This document shows, one piece after another, positions 1 through 5,267 of a DNA stretch of 10,618 nt. A program made the translations under genes and the position numbers. The notes beneath the pieces are model-generated. The model did not search any database and was not told the origin of the DNA. It saw nothing but the letters and a program-made list of their open reading frames with translations. Position 1 is the first letter of the stretch; every line of letters starts with the position of its first letter. The DNA is from an uncultured Clostridia bacterium (GTDB lineage Bacteria > Bacillota > Clostridia > Oscillospirales > CAG-272). The DNA lies in NCBI GenBank assembly GCA_904501765.1, contig CAJGCM010000072.1, positions 1 to 10,618 of the forward strand. The letters are read 5' to 3'.

Positions 1-31
1 CGCCCCGTGTCGCTTTTTTGCGTATAGTAAA

Positions 32-67
32 CGCCGCCTCTCTGACGAAAGGCGGCGCCCGTTTTTT
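32..67 (+). terminator. Intrinsic terminator of a gene left of the window
   Basis: An 8-bp GC-rich stem (32-39 with 50-57, arms CGCCGCCT and AGGCGGCG) encloses a 10-nt loop and is followed after CCCG by six T (62-67). The T run lies on the right side, so it best ends a rightward transcript from outside the window. Read leftward, the stem is followed only by GTTTAC, so it may end the leftward hydrolase transcript less efficiently. Confidence 0.75.
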
Positions 68-89
68 GTCTTTTCTTTCAACCGGTTTT

Positions 90-131
90 AACGTATGACA
101 TACTTTGCACAACGTATGACACGCTTTACAC
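90..131. repeat. 21-nt tandem duplication over the hydrolase stop codon
   Basis: Two adjacent 21-nt units, 90-110 and 111-131, agree at 18 of 21 positions; both begin AACGTATGACA. The right unit contains the last codon and TAA stop of the leftward cysteine hydrolase; the left unit has CAA at the matching place. The left unit contains the near-palindrome GTATG-A-CATAC. The unit is exactly seven codons, so both copies lie in the same frame as the gene. Its origin is unknown; a slipped duplication or a remnant of a mobile-element end are possible. Confidence 0.8.
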
Positions 132-632
132 AATATCAATCTGAACCGCGCGCATTGCGTCAAGGGCGGTATTGTGGCTCTCGGGGGTAACTCCTGCGGA
201 GCAGGAAGAATTTACAGAGATTGGAACCTCGGGGAAGGCGGCTTTTAAAATCATAGCGTTTGATATTACGCAAATATCTGTGCAAAGACCGCAAAGCTCG
301 ATTCCCGAAATCTCCTCGCCGAAGCTCTTTATAAATTCGGGCAAGGCAAGGCTGCCGAAGGAGGGCTTGTCAATAACGAAATTTACGTATGGCGCAAGCT
401 CGGGGCAAATCTGCCACCCTGCGCTACCCTTTATACAATGAGCAACGGGGAGCTTCCTTCCCTCTGCGGTTTCCAAATACCCCTCACCGTGGGTATCTCT
501 CGTAAAGACAACCTTGCCGTCAAAATTCTTTACCAAATCAACGACGGCGGGAACTATTGCCACGGCGTGGGGTGTGCCGAGGCTCCCGGTTATAAAATCG
601 TTTTGCATATCGACGACTATAAGATATTTCAT
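126..632 (-). CDS. Nicotinamidase/isochorismatase-type cysteine hydrolase
   Basis: This 168-aa cytosolic protein belongs to the isochorismatase-like cysteine hydrolase superfamily. Such enzymes hydrolyse amide or similar C-N bonds; the closest known role is nicotinamide to nicotinate in NAD salvage. The Asp-Lys-Cys triad is visible: Asp8 in VVDMQNDF, Lys89 in IDKPSFG, and Cys121 in GLCTDICV, preceded by the usual cis-peptide region. Asp46 and His48 (TRDTH) and His65 (AHC) match part of the PncA metal site, but a His expected later is Gln74, as in the many small clostridial members with a YLET segment. So nicotinamide is likely but not certain as substrate. The length suits the short subgroup. 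The ATG at 632 has a strong site GGGAGGAG three bases upstream. It lies 80 nt downstream of the GH94 gene, same strand, and may have its own promoter; no functional link to GH94 is evident. Confidence 0.9.
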   Translation of the reverse strand: MKYLIVVDMQNDFITGSLGTPHAVAIVPAVVDLVKNFDGKVVFTRDTHGEGYLETAEGRKLPVAHCIKGSAGWQICPELAPYVNFVIDKPSFGSLALPEFIKSFGEEISGIELCGLCTDICVISNAMILKAAFPEVPISVNSSCSAGVTPESHNTALDAMRAVQIDIV

Positions 633-667
633 TTTCTCCTCCCCCTAATATCGGGATTTTTCACAAA

Positions 668-673
668 ATTATA
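668..673 (-). promoter_or_regulatory. Possible extended -10 promoter for the cysteine hydrolase
   Basis: Read leftward, TATAAT (668-673) is preceded by TGA, giving an extended -10 (TGnTATAAT). No good -35 is seen at 17-18 bp, where a GC-rich hairpin (683-697, arms GCGCCG and CGGCGC) lies instead. Transcription from here would give a leader of about 28 nt. The hairpin has no T run, so the hydrolase could equally be read through from GH94. Confidence 0.45.
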
Positions 674-712
674 TCACTGTGGGCGCCGCATCGGCGCAGC
701 TCTTCGCCTGTT

Positions 713-2962
713 TTATTCCACAGGAATAAAAATCTTTTTGTTCTCCGTGATTTCGATTTCGTATTTCTTACCACGGAATACTCTGGTAATCTTTGCGGGG
801 AGCATTTCCTCGGGCAGACAGGGGTCGATTTCAAGACCGTCCCATCTTGCCTTAACACCGAGCATATACTGGGTAGCGGCAACGTACATCCAGGCCGCCG
901 TTCCCGTAAGCCAGCTTACGTTTGCAAGACCGAATTTGTCGCTTTCAGGACCGAAGATGTTTGATGCGTAAACGTAAGGCTCTGCCTTGTATCTCCATTC
1001 GCCTGCCTTTGCCTGGGCTACCATCGGCAGAAGCTGACGGTAATATTTATAGGCATTTTCAGGGCGCTTAAGCATACATTCGGCAATAATTGCCCAGGTG
1101 TTTGCGTGGCAGAATACGCTTCCGTTCTCGCCGCAGCCCTTGTTATAGCAGGTGAGGGCGCCTTCCTTTGAAGGATAGTCGGTGGTCATTGCAGGCTCTA
1201 TTTTCTTAATGCCCAGGTCCGTGTCAAGATATTTCTTAACGCTATCCATAGCGGAAATCTGCTTTTCAGGGTCGCCCATTCCCGAAATTACGGCCCAGCT
1301 TTGAGCATTCAGCCATATTTTCGCCTGGGGCTCCGACTTCGAGCCGATAAATTTGCCCTCGTCGGTGATGCATCTGCGGAACCATTCGCCGTCCCACGCC
1401 AGGGTGTTTACAAGCTTCTTCTGCTCTTCGTAAATGTCAAGATATTTTTTGCCGCACTCGCCCTTCAGCTCGGCAATTTCAGCAATCATAGGAAGCACTG
1501 TTCCGAGCTGCATCGCAGTCCAGATGCTCTCGCCCTTACCCTTCTGGCATACACGGTAGAGCATATCGTTCCAGTCAGACGCCAGCATCAGGGGGAAGCC
1601 GTGCTCACCCAGGTTTGCCATACAGAAGTCTATGGATTTCTGTATATGCTCCCAAACGGTTGCCTCGCCGCCATCGTAGAACTCCACTACCTCGTCAAGG
1701 TAATCGAGCTTTCCCTCCTCCATAAGAATGTTATAGCAAGCCATAACAAGCCACAGATGGTTGTCGGAATGTATTCTGGTTACAGGCTCCCAGCCCTCGT
1801 TGGGGAAGCAATAGTGATTGCAGTGACCGTCCTTATACTGCTGTGTAAAGAGCAGATTAAGCTTATCCTTGGCACGTCTTGTGTCGAAGGGAACCATAGC
1901 GAGAATATCCTGCGCCGTGTCACGAACGCCGACTCCGCGGAAGGTACCCGTTGCATAGTAGCTGATATTTCTTGAGAACTGGAAGTTCCTCTCCGCCTGG
2001 TAGGGATTCCAGATGTTAATCATTGTTTCCGCATCCTTGTCGGGAATCTCGCAGGTGAATTTGCCAAGATGCTCACACCAGCCGTCAGCAAGCGCCGCAA
2101 AGGATTTCTCAACGAAGCCGTCTTCTCTTACGTGAGCGACACAGTCTTTAATCTCCTCTTCGCTCATTGCAGTGCCGAGGAATATGTTAACCGTCATCTC
2201 CTCACCTGCCTTAAGGTCAACGTCAAGCTGTAAAGCGAAGCAGGGGTCGCCGCCGTACATCGTTGAATTGGTGCAGTGCCCCGCCTCGACGTTCTTCGGG
2301 TTTTCCTCGCTGCGGTAGGAGCCGATAAATTCATCTCTGTCGCAGTCAAAGGCTGACGCAGGAACGCTTGCCGCAAAATAAACGAGAGGCGTTTCGTCAG
2401 GCTTCGGCTGGTTTTCAACGGCATAATTGTATACGAGAATATCTCCCATATTTTTGCAGATAAGCTGATGCTTGTTATAGCACTGCCACTGAAGCTCACG
2501 CATAAATTCCATCATTCCAAGCTCTACGAAGGGGAAGAGGGTTATTTTTCTGTCCGTGTCCGAGGTGAGCTTAACATTCCATATAAGGCAGTTTTCAAAT
2601 TTGCCAACGAAATAGGTGGCAACCGCAGAAAGCCCCGCTCTCTTTGCCTCAAATCTCGTATACCCCATACCGTGTGTAGCTAACCACTCCTCGGGCTTCG
2701 TTTTGCAGGGCTCATTCGTCGGGCACCATACGTCCTCTCCGTCCTTTATGTAGGTGTAAAAGCCGCTTCTGTCAGTGGGAATATGGAAAAATTTATAGTG
2801 GTTGATTCGCCATATCTGAGGGCTCTTATAAAAGGCAACTCCTCCTCCCGCCTGGGACATCATCGTATGGAAGGTGCCGTTTGAAAGATAGTTCATCCAG
2901 GGTGTCGGCGTGTTATACCTGTCAAATGAGATTTCTTTTTTCGCATTGTTAAACTTATACAT
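713..2962 (-). CDS. GH94 family glycoside phosphorylase (cellobiose-phosphorylase type)
   Basis: This 749-aa protein fits family GH94 (formerly GT36), inverting phosphorylases that cleave beta-glucosides with phosphate to give a sugar 1-phosphate. The N-terminal beta-sandwich (about 1-290) starts with the family signature YNTPTPWMNYLSNG and SQAGGGVAFYK. The catalytic (alpha/alpha)6 barrel (about 310-700) carries RDTAQD (347-352), DWND (463-466, holding the general-acid Asp of the family), ENGSVFCHANTW with His619, and TGTAAWMY from Thr686. The His and Thr-Gly correspond to phosphate ligands in known members. A short beta domain closes the protein. It is shorter than typical cellobiose phosphorylases (about 800-820 aa), and the substrate cannot be read from motifs; cellobiose, laminaribiose or another beta-gluco-disaccharide are all possible. 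There is no signal peptide, so it acts in the cytoplasm. An in-frame TAA two codons upstream fixes the ATG at 2962 as the earliest start. Its promoter and a palindromic site lie at 3042-3110. Confidence 0.92.
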   Translation of the reverse strand: MYKFNNAKKEISFDRYNTPTPWMNYLSNGTFHTMMSQAGGGVAFYKSPQIWRINHYKFFHIPTDRSGFYTYIKDGEDVWCPTNEPCKTKPEEWLATHGMGYTRFEAKRAGLSAVATYFVGKFENCLIWNVKLTSDTDRKITLFPFVELGMMEFMRELQWQCYNKHQLICKNMGDILVYNYAVENQPKPDETPLVYFAASVPASAFDCDRDEFIGSYRSEENPKNVEAGHCTNSTMYGGDPCFALQLDVDLKAGEEMTVNIFLGTAMSEEEIKDCVAHVREDGFVEKSFAALADGWCEHLGKFTCEIPDKDAETMINIWNPYQAERNFQFSRNISYYATGTFRGVGVRDTAQDILAMVPFDTRRAKDKLNLLFTQQYKDGHCNHYCFPNEGWEPVTRIHSDNHLWLVMACYNILMEEGKLDYLDEVVEFYDGGEATVWEHIQKSIDFCMANLGEHGFPLMLASDWNDMLYRVCQKGKGESIWTAMQLGTVLPMIAEIAELKGECGKKYLDIYEEQKKLVNTLAWDGEWFRRCITDEGKFIGSKSEPQAKIWLNAQSWAVISGMGDPEKQISAMDSVKKYLDTDLGIKKIEPAMTTDYPSKEGALTCYNKGCGENGSVFCHANTWAIIAECMLKRPENAYKYYRQLLPMVAQAKAGEWRYKAEPYVYASNIFGPESDKFGLANVSWLTGTAAWMYVAATQYMLGVKARWDGLEIDPCLPEEMLPAKITRVFRGKKYEIEITENKKIFIPVE

Positions 2963-2976
2963 TTCTTATTTGCCCG

Positions 2977-3007
2977 CCTCCTCGGTAGCGCTTCAATATA
3001 CCGAAGC
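2977..3007 (-). promoter_or_regulatory. Distant Shine-Dalgarno and competing leader hairpins of GH94
   Basis: AGGAGG (2977-2982) sits 14 nt before the GH94 ATG, longer than the usual 6-9 nt. Just upstream, two five-bp stems are interleaved: GCTTC/GAAGC (3003-3007 with 2990-2994) and CGGTA/TACCG (2999-3003 with 2983-2987). They share one base and so exclude each other, unless they form a tight pseudoknot with one stem shortened. The second stem abuts the ribosome site and could affect its access. This is inferred from base pairing only. Confidence 0.35.
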
Positions 3008-3041
3008 CGACAGAGCGACCGCCTTTCTTTTGATATTGTGC

Positions 3042-3061
3042 TCGATACACAGGTGTATCGA
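3042..3061. promoter_or_regulatory. Palindromic operator candidate for GH94
   Basis: Arms TCGATACAC (3042-3050) and GTGTATCGA (3053-3061) are perfect inverted repeats with a 2-bp centre. The site starts about 14 nt downstream of the predicted GH94 transcription start, where a bound repressor would block RNA polymerase. The length and symmetry suit a dimeric repressor such as a LacI- or GntR-type protein. No candidate repressor lies beside it; the AraC regulator in this window normally would not use a perfect palindrome. Confidence 0.6.
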
Positions 3062-3081
3062 TAATTTGTTTTCACAGGTCT

Positions 3082-3110
3082 ATTATAATATATTCCGAGG
3101 AGAAAAGCAA
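3082..3110 (-). promoter_or_regulatory. Promoter of the GH94 gene
   Basis: Read leftward: -35 TTGCTT (3105-3110), a 17-bp spacer, and -10 TATAAT (3082-3087). The predicted start is near 3075, giving a leader of about 113 nt that contains the palindrome and the interleaved stems. Confidence 0.75.
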
Positions 3111-3196
3111 CAGCCCGGAGCATAAAAGGTCAAAATTCACAAGCTCAAGGCTCGATATTATTTGAAAGAGTAAAGCTCCTGCCCAAAGCTAAATAC

Positions 3197-3237
3197 TAAA
3201 AATTATTTTAAAATCAAAACTTAAAATTATTTCAAAA
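3197..3237 (+). repeat. AT-rich imperfect direct repeat before the tRNA promoter
   Basis: Two 17-nt A/T blocks (3197-3213 and 3221-3237) with core AAAATTATTT agree at 15 of 17 positions, 24 nt apart, and end a few bases before the -35 box. The place and composition suit an UP element that binds the RNA polymerase alpha subunit, common for strong stable-RNA promoters. Apart from this tract, nothing else is recognised between 3111 and 3242. Confidence 0.45.
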
Positions 3238-3242
3238 ACACC

Positions 3243-3271
3243 TTGACAAAGGAAAAGTTCTTTGTTATAAT
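3243..3271 (+). promoter_or_regulatory. Perfect consensus promoter of the tRNA-Thr gene
   Basis: TTGACA (3243-3248), a 17-bp spacer and TATAAT (3266-3271) match both sigma-70 boxes at every position. The start is expected near 3278, about 23 nt before the mature tRNA 5' end. Confidence 0.92.
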
Positions 3272-3300
3272 ACTATAGTCCATAAGGTTTTGTGGGCAAT

Positions 3301-3373
<73 letters not shown>

Positions 3374-3376
<3 letters not shown>

Positions 3377-3415
3377 AGTAAAAGAGCACTGCGGGAGCAG
3401 TGCTCTTTTGCTTGG
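3374..3415 (+). terminator. Terminator of the tRNA-Thr gene
   Basis: A 13-bp perfect stem (3380-3392 with 3397-3409) has loop GGGA and ends in four T. It extends through a wobble pair to CCAAG/CTTGG (3374-3378 with 3411-3415), which starts with the CCA of the tRNA. The T run is part of the stem, and the reverse strand also has a T run, so it could work both ways. Confidence 0.8.
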
Positions 3416-3417
3416 AA

Positions 3418-3578
3418 ATGAAGCGCACCTGCGGTGCATGAAAAATGAAGCAGCCTTCGGCTATGAAGCGTTGCTTCGCAACATGAAGAATGAAAAATGT
3501 GCGCTTCGCTTCACGCGAGCGTAGCGAGTGCTTCGTGGCGCTGCGCGCCGCTTCATGTTTGCGAAGCAAACGCTTCAT
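3418..3578. repeat. Array of triloop hairpins with ATGAAGC linkers, in opposed halves
   Basis: The left half has hairpins 3425-3437 (arms GCACC/GGTGC, loop TGC), 3452-3462 (AGCC/GGCT, loop TTC) and 3470-3482 (GTTGC/GCAAC, loop TTC), separated by ATGAAGC or ATGAAAAATGAAGC. The right half carries the linker reversed (GCTTCAT at 3550-3556 and 3572-3578) and hairpins 3537-3549 (GGCGC/GCGCC, loop TGC) and 3557-3571 (GTTTGC/GCAAAC, loop GAA). A more complex pairing region lies at the centre (about 3500-3530; for example TCGCT 3506-3510 with AGCGA 3523-3527). Arm sequences all differ while pairing and linker are kept. The outer edge overlaps the -35 box of the four-helix-bundle gene. It is not a CRISPR array (no constant repeat) and lacks the GTAG mark of REP elements. 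Confidence 0.85.
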
Positions 3579-3606
3579 TGGCAAAACGATGAATTTATGA
3601 TATGCT
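3578..3606 (+). promoter_or_regulatory. Promoter of the four-helix-bundle gene
   Basis: TTGGCA (3578-3583), a 17-bp spacer and TATGCT (3601-3606) with TGA in front, forming an extended -10. The predicted start near 3613 leaves the hairpin array outside the mRNA and excludes the ATG at 3602 as a start codon. Confidence 0.55.
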
Positions 3607-3628
3607 TTGTTTGAAGGCCGGTGATATT

Positions 3629-3982
3629 ATGGCAAACGATAAGCTTTCGGAACAATCAATGGATTTTGCGATTCAAATTATAAATCTTGTAAAACAGCTG
3701 AAAGAACAAAGAGAGAGTATAATATCCAATCAGATCGGCAGGAGCGGAACGTCCATTGGTGCAAATATTCGTGAAGCCAAATATGCACACGGCACCGCTG
3801 ACTTTATATCAAAAATGCAGATTGCACTCAAAGAAGCAAATGAAACGGGATATTGGTTGGAATTACTTTATAAAACCAACTATATTGGAGAAGAGCAATA
3901 TAACTTTTTGGAATCCAAATGTAAATCTTTGAGAGCAATGCTTGTTTCTTCAATCAACACCGCAAAAAATAATAACAAATAA
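3629..3982 (+). CDS. Four-helix-bundle protein, 23S rRNA intervening-sequence (S23) family
   Basis: This 117-aa protein fits the S23/IVP four-helix-bundle family, first found as ORFs inside 23S rRNA intervening sequences and related in fold to the Avd accessory protein of diversity-generating retroelements. The hallmark RSGTSIGANIREA (38-50) and the long helix DFISKMQIALKEANETGYW (58-76) are clear, and the length is typical. Related proteins form basic oligomers thought to bind nucleic acid; the role of stand-alone copies is unknown. I chose the ATG at 3629 because MANDKLSEQSMDF matches the usual family N-terminus, a GAAGG site lies 11 nt before it, and the likely promoter -10 covers the ATG at 3602. 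It stands alone between its own promoter and terminator, directly behind the hairpin array. No reverse transcriptase or rRNA gene is in the window. Codon use is more A/T rich than the glycosidase genes, which hints at a separate origin. Confidence 0.9.
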   Translation: MANDKLSEQSMDFAIQIINLVKQLKEQRESIISNQIGRSGTSIGANIREAKYAHGTADFISKMQIALKEANETGYWLELLYKTNYIGEEQYNFLESKCKSLRAMLVSSINTAKNNNK

Positions 3983-4011
3983 TCTTTAAAAACTTATCCG
4001 GACTTATTACT

Positions 4012-4056
4012 TCCTTTCGGTATAACGGTGTATAACCGTAGCCGAAGGGATTTTTT
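4012..4056 (+). terminator. Compound terminator of the four-helix-bundle gene
   Basis: An outer 9-bp stem (4012-4020 with 4042-4050, one G-T wobble, arms TCCTTTCGG and CCGAAGGGA) encloses an inner stem ACGGT/ACCGT (4025-4029 with 4035-4039) and is followed at once by six T (4051-4056). Confidence 0.85.
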
Positions 4057-4314
4057 ATACAAAGCGCAAACCGATTGGCGCTATTGCCGAGCAAGGCTAT
4101 CCTTCCCTCTTTCGGCAAAGCCTTCTAAAACAACATTACACTACGCCTTGGCGTAGTTTTCGCCTTTATATACGCACTTTTGCGTTTAGAGAAAGGTATA
4201 GAATTCCCGTATTCTTCAGCCTTTGTTTCGGGATTACGCACAGCTCTACCAAAACACCTCCGAGCTCCTTTCTCCTTATTCAAAGAAGCCCCTAAAGCAC
4301 CACGCTCTCCTTCG
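4057..4314. other. Hairpin-rich intergenic stretch with possible pseudoknot
   Basis: No gene is supported here. Short stems follow one another: AGCGC/GCGCT (4063-4067 with 4078-4082), TTGCCGA/TCGGCAA (4084-4090 with 4112-4118), CTACGC/GCGTAG (4141-4146 with 4151-4156, then TTTT) and ACGCA/TGCGT (4172-4176 with 4181-4185). AAGGCT/AGCCTT (4093-4098 with 4119-4124) interleaves with the TTGCCGA stem, which fits an H-type pseudoknot or two alternative folds. On the reverse strand one frame is open from the stop at 4125-4127 rightward for more than 65 codons, without a credible start codon or ribosome site. It could be a structured RNA tail, a dispersed repeat or a gene remnant. Confidence 0.45.
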
Positions 4315-4336
4315 CCGCCTCGGTTATACGAGGCGG
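4315..4336. terminator. Hairpin over the stop codon of the AraC gene, weak terminator candidate
   Basis: Perfect 8-bp arms CCGCCTCG (4315-4322) and CGAGGCGG (4329-4336) have a 6-nt loop containing the AraC stop codon. Leftward there is no T run behind it, so it is not a standard terminator for AraC. Rightward a T run (4345-4350) follows after 8 nt. Confidence 0.35.
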
Positions 4337-5160
4337 ATTCTGCGTTTTTTCCACTCCAGCGGTGCGACTCCGTATCGCTGCTTGAACCGCTTTGAAAAAT
4401 GCTCCGAGGTTTTGAATCCGCAGCTGAACGCTACCTCATACACTGCGCTCCCCTCCGCCAAAAGCTCCTCCGCTCGGGCAAATCTTATATCGTCGATATA
4501 ATTCTTTGGAGTTTTTCCTGTATGCCGCTTAAATAAGGCGCCGAGATAATACGGATGATACCCCAAAGCCGCCGCGACGCTTTGATTGCTTATCGGTTCG
4601 GAATAATGCTCTTTTATATACGCCTTAGCCGCCTCCGTTGTCTTATTATTGTTTTTGGACATTTTTTCAAATCGGAGTATTTCGTAAACCAGCGAGCCGA
4701 GGACCGAGGAGATAAGGGGGGCGCTATACTCCCCCTCCTCCGAGTATAGCTCGGTCAGTCTCAAAAGATATCCCCTGGCAAATTCGGCGCCGCTCATAAC
4801 AAACGGAGCGTTGAATTTATCCGTATTTATCATTTTGTGCGAGGGCTGCTCAAGGGTTTTGTCAAACAGCTCCGTATAAACGGGAGATAACACGCCCACA
4901 TTCGGAAAATTGTCTGTAAAATCAAAGTTTACGGTTATAAACAACATGGGCTCGTCTATATCCGACGACAACAAATAACTAATACCCGAAGGATAATAAA
5001 GCAAATCCCCTGCCCTCAGCAAAAATTCTCCCGCATCCGTTTCCATTCTCCCTCTACCCGAAAAAACGTAAAGCAGGCGGCAATCGTAAGCAACCGTATG
5101 CCGCTTGTTTGGCAAATCTGCCGTTTTCGCTATATATCTTAAATAAGGACGAATCTCCAT
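4324..5160 (-). CDS. AraC-family transcriptional regulator with cupin-like sensor domain
   Basis: This 278-aa protein has an N-terminal AraC-type sugar-sensing cupin-like domain (about 15-80: CRLLYVFSGRGRMETDAGEF, then LRAGDLLYYPSGISYLL) and a C-terminal pair of helix-turn-helix motifs (about 175-272). The second motif is classic: VYEVAFSCGFKTSEHFSKRF followed by YGVAPLEWKK. Such proteins usually activate genes for sugar use when a ligand is bound. The ATG at 5160 is preferred over the in-frame GTG at 5167-5169, because that GTG is part of the ribosome site GAGGTG, six bases upstream of the ATG. The gene is divergent from the membrane-protein/glycosidase operon and their predicted promoters overlap, so this operon is the likely target along with the regulator itself. 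The ligand is unknown. Length and domain order are normal. Confidence 0.93.
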   Translation of the reverse strand: MEIRPYLRYIAKTADLPNKRHTVAYDCRLLYVFSGRGRMETDAGEFLLRAGDLLYYPSGISYLLSSDIDEPMLFITVNFDFTDNFPNVGVLSPVYTELFDKTLEQPSHKMINTDKFNAPFVMSGAEFARGYLLRLTELYSEEGEYSAPLISSVLGSLVYEILRFEKMSKNNNKTTEAAKAYIKEHYSEPISNQSVAAALGYHPYYLGALFKRHTGKTPKNYIDDIRFARAEELLAEGSAVYEVAFSCGFKTSEHFSKRFKQRYGVAPLEWKKRRIRLV

Positions 5161-5210
5161 ATCATTCACCTCAATATTGGTTTTAGACAGTTTTTTGTTT
5201 GCCTTGCACC

Positions 5211-5243
5211 TTGATTATAGCACAAGATTGGTGTAAAATGCAA
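5211..5243. promoter_or_regulatory. Face-to-face overlapping promoters of AraC gene and operon
   Basis: Rightward: TTGATT (5211-5216), 17 bp, TAAAAT (5234-5239), start near 5246. Leftward: TATAAT (5214-5219) preceded by TGC, an extended -10, with a weak -35 TTGCAT (5238-5243) at 18 bp. Each -35 overlaps the other promoter's -10, so one polymerase would exclude the other. The leftward promoter looks stronger on its -10, and the rightward one has a weak -35, as expected for a promoter needing an activator. Confidence 0.6.
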
Positions 5244-5267
5244 TTAGTAATTTGGGAGAAAGCAAAA

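Noticed and set aside
1..31. Coding end or second terminator at the left edge
   Set aside because: A six-T run (13-18) is seen, but any stem it belongs to would lie outside the window, so no call can be made.
1301..1975. 224-codon rightward open frame inside GH94
   Set aside because: Antisense shadow of a well-supported GH94 gene; no family motifs and no ribosome site.
3418..3578. CRISPR array
   Set aside because: No constant direct repeat of CRISPR length and no unique spacers of even length; the variable parts are self-complementary hairpin arms.
3418..3578. REP/BIME element with RAYT transposase
   Set aside because: No GTAG tetranucleotide beside the hairpins and no Y1 transposase in the window; the neighbouring gene is a four-helix-bundle protein.
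3418..3982. Diversity-generating retroelement
   Set aside because: The protein is fold-related to Avd, but there is no reverse transcriptase and no template/variable repeat pair in the window.
3602..3982. Earlier ATG at 3602 for the four-helix-bundle gene
   Set aside because: It lies in the likely -10 box, lacks a ribosome site, and its nine extra residues do not fit the family N-terminus.
5161..5169. GTG at 5167-5169 as AraC start
   Set aside because: The GTG is part of the ribosome site GAGGTG of the ATG at 5160 and has only a weak site of its own.
5199..5267. ATG at 5199 as start of the membrane protein
   Set aside because: It lies upstream of the predicted transcription start; the ATG at 5268 has a proper ribosome site and begins directly with the first membrane helix.
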